Shown: positions 24,910 to 33,106 of the stretch, in pieces
Layout: each line of letters opens with the position of its first letter
Position numbering within the stretch: the first letter of the stretch is position 1
Assembly (NCBI GenBank): GCA_046759185.1
Contig: JBHIBO010000006.1
Coordinates: forward strand, 1 to 64,000
DNA from: JAJISK01 sp046759185
Lineage (GTDB): Archaea > Thermoplasmatota > Thermoplasmata > RBG-16-68-12 > JAJISG01
Direction: 5' to 3'
Length of the DNA: 64,000 nucleotides
Program-made: the position numbers and the translations under genes
Notes under the pieces: model-generated
What the model saw: only the letters and a program-made list of their open reading frames with translations
What the model was told of the DNA's origin: nothing
The model's database searches: none

Positions 24910-25678
24910 TTACCGTCGAATGGCCTTCCAAATCTCTTCGGAGGGCCACCGACGGGCCCACTCGTTGGTGACGAATGGGAACCGGGTGGTCGTCCCCTCA
25001 TCCGGCCGCAACTCAATCAAGTCCTCGACTTCGAACCCGTTCGCCCTCAATAGGCGGATCTAAGCGCCGTACCCGAGGTGGAATTCCACCGACTCGACGT
25101 CGTTATCGAAGCGGTACATCCCGAAGTAGTCGCGCAGGAGGCGGTCCCCCGCGGCAACCTCGTCTTCGTCGGGGACGCAAAGCATGAGGAGGGTCCCGTT
25201 GACGAGGAAGATGAGCTCCCCCTTCGGGCGAAGCACCCGGGACGCCTCCGGGATCCACCGGTGGGGATCGGACCAGATAGCGGCCCCGTACTCGGAAATC
25301 GCGAGGTCAAAGCTCTCGTCCGGGAAGGGTAGCGCCTCCGCGATCCCGTGGATGAGCGGAAAGGCCAACCCGAAGTCGCTTTGGAACCTGCGGGCCCGCG
25401 CCAATTGGCCCGGCGAGTTGTCTACTCCTACTACGCGAGCGCCTCGACGTGCCAGCCAGGCGGAGACGTAGGCCGTCCCGCAGCCGATTTCCCAACACGT
25501 CTCGGCCTCGTACGGGAGGGAGGACCTTGAGTTCGGACTCTGGGACGCCCCAGATTCCCCACGAGGGTTCAGAGGCCCAGGCGCGACGTCCCCCCTCCTC
25601 ATGCTCGGCCGCCCAGCGATCCCACGCGGTCCGGTTGCGGAGGATGTAATCGGCGGATGGTTCGGTGTTCTGGGTCAC
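24910..25678 (-). pseudogene. Broken class I SAM-dependent methyltransferase
   Basis: Three pieces of one methyltransferase lie in order. The N-terminus ('ADYILRNRTAWDRWAAEH') starts at 25678 in one frame. Near 25510-25520 the reading shifts to a second frame holding the SAM-binding 'CWEIGCGTAYVSAWLARRGA' and the following core. After 'EFHLGYGA' an in-frame TAG (25060-25062) stands where the family normally has Trp (TGG), and the same frame continues with 'IRLLRANGFEVEDLIELRP' to a TAA at 24910-24912. One frameshift plus one nonsense codon make it a pseudogene unless the sequence has errors. Confidence 0.8.
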
Positions 25679-25772
25679 GGACGGAGGGAAGCGACGCGAG
25701 GATAAGGATTCACACCTGAGACCGAGATCCCGACGTGGAATTCGCTTCGACTTTGAGTTAGGCGCGACTGTT

Positions 25773-26894
25773 TCAATCCCGAGCGGTTCCGATCCCGGCG
25801 AGCCCGTCCTCCACTCCGAGGAGGGTCACCTCGCTCTCGGGGCCCTTGGCGAGGTAGGCCTCGAGGTCCTCCAGGCTAGTCTGGACCTCCATTCCCTCGC
25901 GATACAGCTTGAAGCCAAGGCGTTCGTTGATGGAGAGCATCGGGGCGTTGGAGAACGCGTTCCCCGTTCGGACGATTCGGACCTGGGGGAACTCCTCGCG
26001 GACCCGCAGCAGCATGGCGGCCTTGATCCACTTGCCGAGTCCCCGTCCCCGGTAAGGACGCCGCACCCCCGTCATCCATTGATGAATCATCCAGTCCTGC
26101 TCCGGGTAGTAACCCATCTCCGTGAGTCCCGAGATGGTGCCGTCCTCCTCCCGGGTCACGGCCGTGAGAAGGGTCCCGCCCGCCTCGGCGATGCCCGCCT
26201 CGTCCTGTCGCCGCCGCTCCGGTGTGAACACCTCATCCCCGAGGTCGAGGTCGTCCCGGGGCATCATGTTCCAGACCTCCGTGAACGCTCTGCACCATTC
26301 CTCCAGCTCTTTATCGTCGATGCGGTTCGTGAACCACGCGAGCTTGGAGCCGGGGGATCGCACGGGGCCCTCGGCCGCCCATTGCTCCACCATCGTCCAG
26401 TCCACTCGCTCTAAGTCCAACCGACTCTGGCGATCATGCTGTGCATCTTGGGCGCCGACTGCCTTCCAGAAGGCCCGCCCCGACGCCTCCTCGGCGTACG
26501 ACATCACGAGGGACTTGTCGTGCTCACGCGCGTAATTGGCCGCCTCTTGGAGGAGCCTCCGACCGATGCCCTGCTGGCGGTAGGAAGGCAAGAGGGAGAT
26601 CCAGATCCAGAGAATGTGCTTGTTCTCCTCGTAGCTGGGCCCGTCGGGGCGAGCGAACTCGCGGGTGTGCCAGCCGATCCATTCCTCTGATCCGTCCAGG
26701 TCGATGACGGCGAAGTCAAGCTCCTTCCAGGCGGTATCGGGCCTTCGCTCTCTCGCTTCTACCGTAGCATCCGCTAGCATGGGGTCGTCGGGATCGGTCT
26801 CCGCATGCCGCGTTCGTCGATATTCGTGGTACCGCGCCCATTCCTCTCTCGTTGCCCGCTGGGGGTCGAACGAGACGACTTTGATGCGAACCAT
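25773..26894 (-). CDS. Tandem GNAT-domain acetyltransferase
   Basis: A 373-residue protein with two GCN5-related acetyltransferase domains. The first (about 1-170) has the acetyl-CoA loop 'SYRQQGIGRRLLQEA' near 113; the second (about 195-345) has 'PYRGRGLGKWIKAAML' near 277 and 'GNAFSNAPMLSINERLGF' near 310. The overall shape is like the mycothiol-synthase-type double GNATs. The acceptor is unknown. ATG 26894 is chosen because conservation starts at 'MVRIKVVSFD'. Confidence 0.88.
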   Translation of the reverse strand: MVRIKVVSFDPQRATREEWARYHEYRRTRHAETDPDDPMLADATVEARERRPDTAWKELDFAVIDLDGSEEWIGWHTREFARPDGPSYEENKHILWIWISLLPSYRQQGIGRRLLQEAANYAREHDKSLVMSYAEEASGRAFWKAVGAQDAQHDRQSRLDLERVDWTMVEQWAAEGPVRSPGSKLAWFTNRIDDKELEEWCRAFTEVWNMMPRDDLDLGDEVFTPERRRQDEAGIAEAGGTLLTAVTREEDGTISGLTEMGYYPEQDWMIHQWMTGVRRPYRGRGLGKWIKAAMLLRVREEFPQVRIVRTGNAFSNAPMLSINERLGFKLYREGMEVQTSLEDLEAYLAKGPESEVTLLGVEDGLAGIGTARD

Positions 26895-27086
26895 GTCGTT
26901 CGGGCCTCCTAGCCGTCCCCTCACGGGTAAGGGCCGCGGGACGCCTCCGGAGTCTGGGGGTTCCTGGGAAATCTTGAAAAGGCGCGACCGCCTCGTCTCC
27001 CGGGGACCGTCCCCGGAGGATACCGCGGGCTTCCCCGCAGCTGAGGACGGTCTGTCAAGCCATGCCGCGGCCTAGGCGGCCCTGTA

Positions 27087-27095
27087 CTTATATAC
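27087..27095 (+). promoter_or_regulatory. TATA-like box for eL41/tRNA-Trp
   Basis: CTTATATAC predicts a transcript start near 27115-27120, ahead of eL41 and tRNA-Trp, which are only four bases apart. Confidence 0.65.
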
Positions 27096-27163
27096 TTGCC
27101 TCCTTAGGGACGCCTGGTGATGCCATAAAGCGGGGCTCCCGTGCTTGGAAGAAGCGCGGGAAG

Positions 27164-27232
27164 ATGCGTTGGAAGTGGCGGAAGAAGCGCATGCGCCGCC
27201 GCAAGCGCCAGCAGCGGATGCGCCAACGCTAA
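27164..27232 (+). CDS. rpl41e: Ribosomal protein eL41
   Basis: A 22-residue extremely basic peptide, 'MRWKWRKKRMRRRKRQQRMR' plus QR, matching the single-helix ribosomal protein eL41 ('MRWKWKKKRMRRLKRKRRKM'-type). Normal family length is about 22-26. The ATG follows a GGGAAG stretch. The stop ends four bases before tRNA-Trp, suggesting one primary transcript. Confidence 0.85.
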   Translation: MRWKWRKKRMRRRKRQQRMRQR

Positions 27233-27236
27233 CCGT

Positions 27237-27402
27237 GGGGGCATGGGGTAGCCCGGGATCCTGGCGGGCTCCAGTTAACATGGGGATGAATCGCAACGGG
27301 TTTGCTGAGTCGTGATGAATAACTGGAGCGATGACCCGACGGACCTCGGTCCGTCCGTGTAGGCGAAACCCGCTGACGGGGGTTCAAATCCCTCTGCCCC
27401 CA
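27237..27402 (+). tRNA. tRNA-Trp (anticodon CCA) with 93-base intron
   Basis: Acceptor stem GGGGGCA/TGCCCCC, anticodon stem GCGGG (27264-27268) with CCCGC (27369-27373), anticodon CCA at 27271-27273, and T arm GGGGG-TTCAAAT-CCCTC. The intron 27275-27367 follows position 37, as in other archaeal tRNA-Trp genes. The BHB central helix (CTCC with GGCG) has one mismatch. Confidence 0.93.
27275..27367 (+). ncRNA. Box C/D guide RNA within the tRNA-Trp intron
   Basis: Box C (GGATGAA), D' (CTGA, after GGGTTTG), C' (GTGATGA) and a D box reading ATGA are visible. The element TAACTGGAGC is complementary to the anticodon loop CTCCAGTTA; the base five before the D box pairs with C34. The guide CGGGTTT before D' pairs with AAACCCG, placing C39 at the D'+5 position. 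Both targets match the known C34 and position-39 2'-O-methylations guided by archaeal tRNA-Trp introns. Confidence 0.85.
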
Positions 27403-27414
27403 CTCCTCCAGGCC

Positions 27415-27675
27415 TCACCGGTCCTTTCGACTTGTCTGGGAGCGGTCAAGACGCGCTCCGTTGAACCCGTTCCAGCGTTCCAGGTGCTTCTTCAAACGCG
27501 ACAGTCCGGGGTGGTGTCGGTCCAAGAACTCAACCTTTCTCAGATACCAGACGGCGTGCTTGCGGTGGCCCTCCTCCGCGTACAGGGCTGCCAGGGCCAT
27601 GAGCGCCTCAGCATCCAGGGGGTCCTCCCGCAGCTTGGCCAAGCACGCCAAGTACGCCGCCGCCTGTTCGTCCAA
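27415..27675 (-). CDS. Small TPR-like protein
   Basis: An 86-residue helical protein with a tetratricopeptide-like pair ('DAEALMALAALYAEEGHRKHAVWYLRKV') at about residues 20-50. The TTG at 27675 is chosen because GGAGG lies six bases upstream; a minus-strand AGTATATAGG box (about 27711) gives the promoter. Divergent from the CCA-adding enzyme. Function unknown. Confidence 0.65.
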   Translation of the reverse strand: MDEQAAAYLACLAKLREDPLDAEALMALAALYAEEGHRKHAVWYLRKVEFLDRHHPGLSRLKKHLERWNGFNGARLDRSQTSRKDR

Positions 27676-27785
27676 AGGGTGCCTCCGCCCCGCACGGGGG
27701 GAGGGCCGCCTATATACTCCACGACACAATTCTCACGAACGGCACAATTGGTCCCATCGGGATGTGAGGCTGAGAAGGACGTCGG

Positions 27786-29141
27786 ATGAGCCTGGAAGAC
27801 GAGATCCTGGACGAGATCAAGCCCACCCGCGAGGAGGTCGAGGAGACTCTTCGCATCGCGGAATCTCTCCTTCGCCTTCTCGCCGAAGATGCCCGGAAAA
27901 AGAAGATTCCCGGGCGGCCCCTTCTCGTGGGGTCCGTCGCCAAGGGAACCTACCTCAAGAACCCCGAGATCGACGCCTTCTTCGCCTTCCCCCCGGAGAC
28001 CTCCCGAGCGGACCTCGAGCGGTGGGGTCTCCAATTGGGACAGGTCCTGGACAAACCCACCCTCCGATATGCTGAGCATCCCTACACTCGAGGAGTCTAC
28101 CTGGGCCTCGAGGCCGACGTGGTTCCCTGTTACGAGCTCGACCGGCCCTCGGCCCGCATGACGGCGGTGGACCGGACCCCGTTCCACTACGAGTACGTGC
28201 GCGAACACATGAGCGGGCCTCAGAAGGACCAGGTCCGCCTCCTTAAGCGTTTCATGAAGGGAATCGGCACGTACGGGGCCGAGGCCCGCGTGCAGGGGTT
28301 CTCTGGCTATCTGTGCGAGCTCCTCGTACTCCGGTGGGGCGCCTTCGGAACGGTCCTGGAGGGAGGGGCTCGGTGGCACCCCCCGGTCACTCTGGAGCTG
28401 GAGACGGAGAGTCACAGAGACTTCGAGGAGCCCTTTGTCTTCGTGGACCCAGTCGACGCGGACAGGAACGCCGCCTCGGCCGTCTCCGCCCACGCCCTCG
28501 CCACCTTCATTCTGGCCGCGAAGGCCTACCGGGATCGTCCCGACCGTCGATTCTTCTTCCCCGAGCCCGTCCGGCCCCTCTCCCTGACAGCTCTTCGAAA
28601 GGAGCTGCGGAGGCGAGGCACCTCCATCATGGGGATCACCGCCTCGGTGCCGGATTTGTCCGAGGACATCGTCTATCCCCAGCTCCGCAAGGCAGAGCAG
28701 GCCGTCCTGGCCTTCCTCAGAGGGGAGGAGTTCCGCGTCCTGCGTTCGCAGCCCTTCCTCCTCGGGGAAGCGTGGCTCATCCTCCTCGAGCTCGTGACCG
28801 GAGAGCTTCCTCCCGTTCGCAAACACCTCGGACCCCCCACGTGGCTGGACCACGCCGAGGCGTTTCGGGCGAAGTGGGAGGGATCGCCTCTGCGCGTCGC
28901 AGGTCCCTATGTCGAGGGCGAACGGCTCGTGGTGGATGTACGGAGGGAAGAGCCGAAGGCATCGGGGGCCCTGGCGAAAGGCCTCATGAAACTGAGCCTG
29001 GGGAAGAACCTCGACCGAGCCGTCAAGGAGGCCTTTCAGGTATTGGAGGGGGAGGAGGTCGCCCGGGCCGGATACCGAGGGCCCCTCACGGAGTTCTTGA
29101 GGCGAGACCTGCCGTGGGAGGTCAGGAAGTCGCCACGATGA
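27786..29141 (+). CDS. cca: CCA-adding enzyme (archaeal class I tRNA nucleotidyltransferase)
   Basis: A 451-residue enzyme that builds or repairs the tRNA CCA end, needed here because the tRNA genes do not encode it. The nucleotidyltransferase loop is 'GSVAKGTYLKNPEIDAFFAF' near residue 48, where the first of the usual D-x-D acids is Glu (E-I-D). The third carboxylate lies in 'LEADVVPCYEL' near 112. Domains after residue 150 follow the archaeal CCA pattern. The 3' end overlaps the convergent membrane gene by 20 bases. Confidence 0.92.
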   Translation: MSLEDEILDEIKPTREEVEETLRIAESLLRLLAEDARKKKIPGRPLLVGSVAKGTYLKNPEIDAFFAFPPETSRADLERWGLQLGQVLDKPTLRYAEHPYTRGVYLGLEADVVPCYELDRPSARMTAVDRTPFHYEYVREHMSGPQKDQVRLLKRFMKGIGTYGAEARVQGFSGYLCELLVLRWGAFGTVLEGGARWHPPVTLELETESHRDFEEPFVFVDPVDADRNAASAVSAHALATFILAAKAYRDRPDRRFFFPEPVRPLSLTALRKELRRRGTSIMGITASVPDLSEDIVYPQLRKAEQAVLAFLRGEEFRVLRSQPFLLGEAWLILLELVTGELPPVRKHLGPPTWLDHAEAFRAKWEGSPLRVAGPYVEGERLVVDVRREEPKASGALAKGLMKLSLGKNLDRAVKEAFQVLEGEEVARAGYRGPLTEFLRRDLPWEVRKSPR

Positions 29142-29805
29142 AATCGGAGCTACTCCGATGTCCCGCGCGATCGACGGCATCGATGGTTAACGTATAGGTG
29201 CGCCCAGGCTCGGCGGGGTCTACGGTGAAGGACCATTCCGCCCCGTTCCCCGTGAACGTCATTTGACCACCCGGCTGTTCGCCCCCCCCGACGACGACGC
29301 TGATCCGGACGTCCGCGAGCTGCTGGTTGTCCGTGACGTTGGCGAGCACCTGGAAGCTCGTAGCACCTCCGAGGGAGAGGGCGCTGAATTCGTCGGCGGC
29401 GAGGTTCACGGGGTCCCCCCCAGGCACGGCGAGGTTGTGGATCACAGGCGGCGAGACGTCGAGGAAGGGAGGGTTGAGGAGGAGGACCCAGAAGGCAAAC
29501 CAGGCGAAGAGGTGGATGGCCCCGTTACCGGCCCAGAGCTTCCAATCAAACCTGGACAGGTCAACGCCGGCGAGGGGGTAGACATAGCGGAGTCCGTAGA
29601 CGGCCGCGAGACCCAAGAGACCGCCGAGGGAGGCCACGCCCGCGAGGGTGAGCGCCCAGGATGCAAGGGCCACGGCAAAGGCGTACACGATCGTAATCAT
29701 CGCGGCCTTGGCCCCCTCCACCTCCCTCTTCATGAATTCGACTTCGTCGAACTCTGGGGCTTTGAACTCGAACGGTTCCTTCTTCTTCCGCTTCTTCCGG
29801 GCCAA
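29122..29805 (-). CDS. Membrane protein with extracellular Ig-like domain
   Basis: A 227-residue protein. A very basic N-terminus (MARKKRKKK) is followed by three hydrophobic helices (about 37-58, 60-78, 92-112) and an exterior beta-sandwich of about 105 residues ending 'YTLTIDAVDRAGHRSSSDFI', like Ig-like adhesion domains. The start is TTG at 29805. No known family name. It overlaps the cca 3' end. Confidence 0.7.
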   Translation of the reverse strand: MARKKRKKKEPFEFKAPEFDEVEFMKREVEGAKAAMITIVYAFAVALASWALTLAGVASLGGLLGLAAVYGLRYVYPLAGVDLSRFDWKLWAGNGAIHLFAWFAFWVLLLNPPFLDVSPPVIHNLAVPGGDPVNLAADEFSALSLGGATSFQVLANVTDNQQLADVRISVVVGGGEQPGGQMTFTGNGAEWSFTVDPAEPGRTYTLTIDAVDRAGHRSSSDFIVATS

Positions 29806-29942
29806 ACGCCTTTGGAAGGTAAGTCGGGCTTAAACCCTTTGCCGGGGCCTGGCCAGGGCCGTCGAGGTCCGATCTTCGGGGCCTGCCTTGAGAGGTTTAT
29901 ACCCCCTCAGGCCCTCCCTCTCGCATCGGCAAGGGGGTGCGC

Positions 29943-30119
29943 ATGGACGAACGGGGGACCGCGGAAGCCTCCTGTCTTCACGAGGAGGTCGAGTTCTTGG
30001 GCGAGGACTCCGGCCGGAATCGGTACTCGCGGTGCCGAGCCTGCGCCTCCATCCTGATCCACGACAACGTCAAGGTCTGGGTCCTCCGGCCCGGGGGACC
30101 CCTTGAACCCCACGAATAA
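29943..30119 (+). CDS. Small zinc-ribbon-like protein
   Basis: A 58-residue protein with putative metal ligands C11, H13, C31 and C34 ('SCLHEEVEFLG...RCRACASILIH'). Family not named, but the spacing is like a single zinc knuckle. ATG 29943 or GTG 29937; a GGTTTATACC box (about 29892) lies upstream. It sits before the AbrB-PhoU regulator. Confidence 0.65.
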   Translation: MDERGTAEASCLHEEVEFLGEDSGRNRYSRCRACASILIHDNVKVWVLRPGGPLEPHE

Positions 30120-30176
30120 GTCGGGTATATTCACAGAATTTATGCCCTATTACGATATATACCATATGGGTTCGCC

Positions 30177-31241
30177 ATGGAGAGCCGCAAAATCCAGAAG
30201 GTAGGCGTCTCGACCCTGACCATCTCCCTCCCCAAGGAGTGGACCGAGGCGCAGGAGCTGCAGAAGGGCGATCAGGTCTTTCTCGAGCGTGAAGGGGACT
30301 CCCTCCGGCTGTTGGCGCCGGACGGTGCGCGCCGGAGGCTCGAGCGCCCCACACCCGACTACATTATCGACGCCGAGGCGATGGCGGAGCCGGGGATGCT
30401 CAGCCGTGTCGTGGTTGGGAACTACGTCCTGGGGCGCGAGCGGCTGGTCATCCGGTCGTCCACCCGTCTGAGCAGCGCCCACCTCGAGGAGCTGCGCGAG
30501 GTGGTTCGGCGCCTCATGGGCCTGGGCATCCTCGAGGAGACGGGGCGTCAAGCGGTCCTTCAGTGCTCCATCGAGCCCTCTAAGTTCCCCATGGACTCCC
30601 TGATCAAGCGACTCTACAACCTGGGGAAGACGATGCTCCATGACGCCGTGGAGGCCCTCGTCACCCAGGACAGGTCCCTCGCCGAGGACGCCCTCCGGCG
30701 CGAGGACGACGCGGACATGATCTATTGGCTCCTGGTCCGATTGGTCCTCTCTGCGCAGCAGGACGACTCACTCGTCACGAAGCTGGGCATGGAGAACCGG
30801 CTGAACAACGCCGGGTACCGCCTCATCGCCAAGGAACTCGAGACCGTGGCCGACTGCGCGGCCACGGTAGCCAACGCGGTCCTGCACCTCCTGGATGAGG
30901 AGGCAAAGATCCCGCCACGCATCCTCGGCTCCTTGGCGGACCATGCCCAGGGGGCCGCAGGGCTTTACGGAGATGGGCTGGCTGCCCTCATCACTCGCGA
31001 CTTGAAGCTCGCCAACCGGACCGCGGATGCGAGTCGGGAGCTCGAGGGACGCCTGGCCGACTTCATGACACACGTGTTTGGACAGGTCCGGAAACCGGAG
31101 ACTCTAGTCGACCTGAGGACCATCGTGGGCAACCTCTCTCGCATCTGTGAGTACTCCCACTCCATCTCCAACATTGCCTTCAATCGTTACCTCGAGCGGT
31201 CGACGGCCCTCTGTCGCGCTGTCGTGCCTGAAGAGGCCTGA
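30177..31241 (+). CDS. AbrB-PhoU fusion, phosphate uptake regulator-like protein
   Basis: A 354-residue protein. Residues 1-50 form an AbrB/SpoVT swapped-hairpin DNA-binding domain ('MESRKIQKVGVSTLTISLPKEW', 'GDQVFLEREGDSLRLL'), and about 130-340 two PhoU-type three-helix repeats ('REDDADMIYWLLVRLVL', 'NLSRICEYSHSISNIAFN'). This archaeal fusion is associated with phosphate-transport control, yet no pst or pit genes are in the window. AT-rich sequence with GATATATACC lies 14-24 bases upstream of the ATG and could be promoter or operator. Confidence 0.92.
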   Translation: MESRKIQKVGVSTLTISLPKEWTEAQELQKGDQVFLEREGDSLRLLAPDGARRRLERPTPDYIIDAEAMAEPGMLSRVVVGNYVLGRERLVIRSSTRLSSAHLEELREVVRRLMGLGILEETGRQAVLQCSIEPSKFPMDSLIKRLYNLGKTMLHDAVEALVTQDRSLAEDALRREDDADMIYWLLVRLVLSAQQDDSLVTKLGMENRLNNAGYRLIAKELETVADCAATVANAVLHLLDEEAKIPPRILGSLADHAQGAAGLYGDGLAALITRDLKLANRTADASRELEGRLADFMTHVFGQVRKPETLVDLRTIVGNLSRICEYSHSISNIAFNRYLERSTALCRAVVPEEA

Positions 31242-31288
31242 CCCGGACTCAAAAAGGGTTAAATCACCCGAGTCGGGTCTCGCCCTTC

Positions 31289-31564
31289 ATGGCAGACAAG
31301 GGACGAACCGAGATTCCGAAGCGCGCCATCGCCTTTTTCGTGGCCATCGGCATCCTTCTACTCTGGCTCGGACTCCTCCTAATCACGTTGAACGGAACGA
31401 CCCTCCGCGATGCCGGTGTAATTCTCGGCATCACGGGGGCACTCTTCGCCTTCGTCGTCGCCCTCGGGGGAGCCCTGGGCAGCAAGCGAACAACGGACTA
31501 CCAGAATCTCGGACTCCTCATCGTGGCGGCAGCCCTACTCCTGGTGGCCGTAGGCCTGGTGTAG
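31289..31564 (+). CDS. Small membrane protein
   Basis: A 91-residue protein with three hydrophobic helices: 'AFFVAIGILLLWLGLLLITL', 'GVILGITGALFAFVVALGGAL' and 'LGLLIVAAALLLVAVGLV'. A GGTTAAATC box (about 31257) gives a leaderless ATG. Not recognised. Convergent with PRPP synthetase. Confidence 0.65.
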   Translation: MADKGRTEIPKRAIAFFVAIGILLLWLGLLLITLNGTTLRDAGVILGITGALFAFVVALGGALGSKRTTDYQNLGLLIVAAALLLVAVGLV

Positions 31565-31567
31565 CCC

Positions 31568-32422
31568 CTAGCTGAGTTCCTGAAGACCCTGGGCGACCTC
31601 CGGGGCGACCGAGACCGCGCTGTACTCGCTCGAGACGGTGTCCGTGGCCACCACTGTCCCGAAGACGTTGAGACGCTCCTTCGCCCCGCCTACAAAGAGT
31701 CCATGAACGCAACCCGCGACGAGGGCCTTGGAGCCTTGATCCTTGACGATCCGCGCGGCGCTGACCATGGTGCCGCCCGTGGACACGACGTCGTCCACGA
31801 TGGCGACGTGGCGACCCTGGACCTCCAGGGCCTTCTCTTCCGTCTCGACCGTCCAGCTGTCGAGCCGCTCCTTCTTCAGGTAGTCCCACGGGATCTGCAT
31901 GAGGTCGCCGACCGTCTGAGCGTGACGCGCCGCGTTCTCGTCCGGTGCTAGGACCATTTCCACCCCCAGTTCTTCGAAACGTCGCGCGAGGGCAGGCATG
32001 CCGGTGACGTCGAGGGCCGGGATGTCGAAGTAGTCCATCACGCGCTCGTTGTGTACGTCCACCGTGACCAAAGCGTCCGCACCAAGCTCCAGGCGCTTTG
32101 CCACCGCCCGGGAGCTGATGGCCTCTCCGGGTTGGAACCGTTTGTCCTGTCGGCCGTACCCGAAGTATGGGACCACCACCGTAACGCGGCCTGGGGCGGC
32201 ATCTCCGAGGGCGTCCTGCAGGAGGAAGAGCTCGAGAAGCTTGTCGTTGGGATAGGTCGTCTGGACCAGGGCGAGCTCCTCTCCCGCCACCTCGTCTGGC
32301 ACGCGCACGTGAAGCTCCCCATCGGCAAACGTCCGGACCTCTGCGACGACGAGATCGGCGGAGAGCTTCCGGGCCAGCTCCCTTGCCAGCGGGACCGAGG
32401 CAGAGCCGCTCACGACCTTCAC
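31568..32422 (-). CDS. prs: Ribose-phosphate pyrophosphokinase
   Basis: A 284-residue archaeal-type PRPP synthetase (class with shorter C-terminus). Key parts: 'GSASVPLARELARKL' at the start, 'VVVPYFGYGRQDKRFQPGEA' near 85, and the PRPP loop 'VAIVDDVVSTGGTMVSAARI' near 208. It supplies PRPP to PurF and other pathways. GTG start at 32422. It is complete and stands alone. Confidence 0.95.
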   Translation of the reverse strand: MKVVSGSASVPLARELARKLSADLVVAEVRTFADGELHVRVPDEVAGEELALVQTTYPNDKLLELFLLQDALGDAAPGRVTVVVPYFGYGRQDKRFQPGEAISSRAVAKRLELGADALVTVDVHNERVMDYFDIPALDVTGMPALARRFEELGVEMVLAPDENAARHAQTVGDLMQIPWDYLKKERLDSWTVETEEKALEVQGRHVAIVDDVVSTGGTMVSAARIVKDQGSKALVAGCVHGLFVGGAKERLNVFGTVVATDTVSSEYSAVSVAPEVAQGLQELS

Positions 32423-32453
32423 AGGACGACCCGTGGGGAGAAAGGGTCCGTAA

Positions 32454-33056
32454 TTATAGGTTGCTTCGGGGGTTCGGGTTCCCCCTGTCGGACCTCAGGC
32501 GTAGCCCGTAGACGGTGATGTCCTCGAAGAAGAGAGCCTCCGTCGCCAACTCTTCCGTCTTGAAGGCAGTCCGTGCCACGCGGAGGCCTTCTCGGTTCTG
32601 AGCGGACAGGAGCAGGTACATGACCCCCCCTTCGGCCAGGTACCCGGGTGCATCACGGAGGAAGCGGAGTACGACCTCGTCGCCACCCATCCCCCCGCTC
32701 CACGCATGGTCGAGCCACTCGCCCCGGGGGTTGAGAGGAAGGTAGGGAGGATTGAACGCGATGACATCGAAGGACCCATGGAGCCCTTGGAAGAGATCTG
32801 CACGGATGACATGGAGGGGCAGGCCGTTCCGCTGGGCGTTGGCTCGGGCGAGGGACACGGCGAACGGGCTGATGTCCGTGGCCACGGTCCGAACGGCCCG
32901 GGCTGCATGGAGGGCAATGAGGCCTGTGCCCGTCCCGATTTCCAGGAAGGAGGAGGTTTGCGCGATGTCAATCGCACGAAGGAGGAGGTAGCTGTCTTCC
33001 GCGGGGCGGTAGACTTGGTTATCCTCCTTGACATGGATTGCGGGGTCCAGCTCCAC
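32454..33056 (-). CDS. HemK2/PrmC-like N5-glutamine or release-factor methyltransferase
   Basis: A 200-residue class I methyltransferase. 'YRPAEDSYLLLRAI' near residue 16 and 'FLEIGTGTGLIALHAA' near 37 bind SAM; the catalytic 'FNPPYLPLNP' near 103 is the NPPY motif for Gln methylation. Archaeal and eukaryotic members (Mtq2-type) modify aRF1. GTG start at 33056. It is divergent from rhomboid with a short shared promoter. Confidence 0.9.
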   Translation of the reverse strand: MELDPAIHVKEDNQVYRPAEDSYLLLRAIDIAQTSSFLEIGTGTGLIALHAARAVRTVATDISPFAVSLARANAQRNGLPLHVIRADLFQGLHGSFDVIAFNPPYLPLNPRGEWLDHAWSGGMGGDEVVLRFLRDAPGYLAEGGVMYLLLSAQNREGLRVARTAFKTEELATEALFFEDITVYGLRLRSDRGNPNPRSNL

Positions 33057-33106
33057 GTCATTCCAGCTCGGCCAAGGTTCATAACAGTTCCTCGCCTGGT
33101 TTTGAC

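Noticed and set aside
25060..25062. UAG in the methyltransferase as a pyrrolysine codon
   Set aside because: The position normally holds Trp (TGG to TAG is one change), the gene also has a frameshift, and it is not a methylamine methyltransferase.
27540..29180. A 546-codon minus-strand frame opposite cca
   Set aside because: The plus strand encodes the full CCA-adding enzyme; the antisense frame is low complexity and has no plausible start signal.
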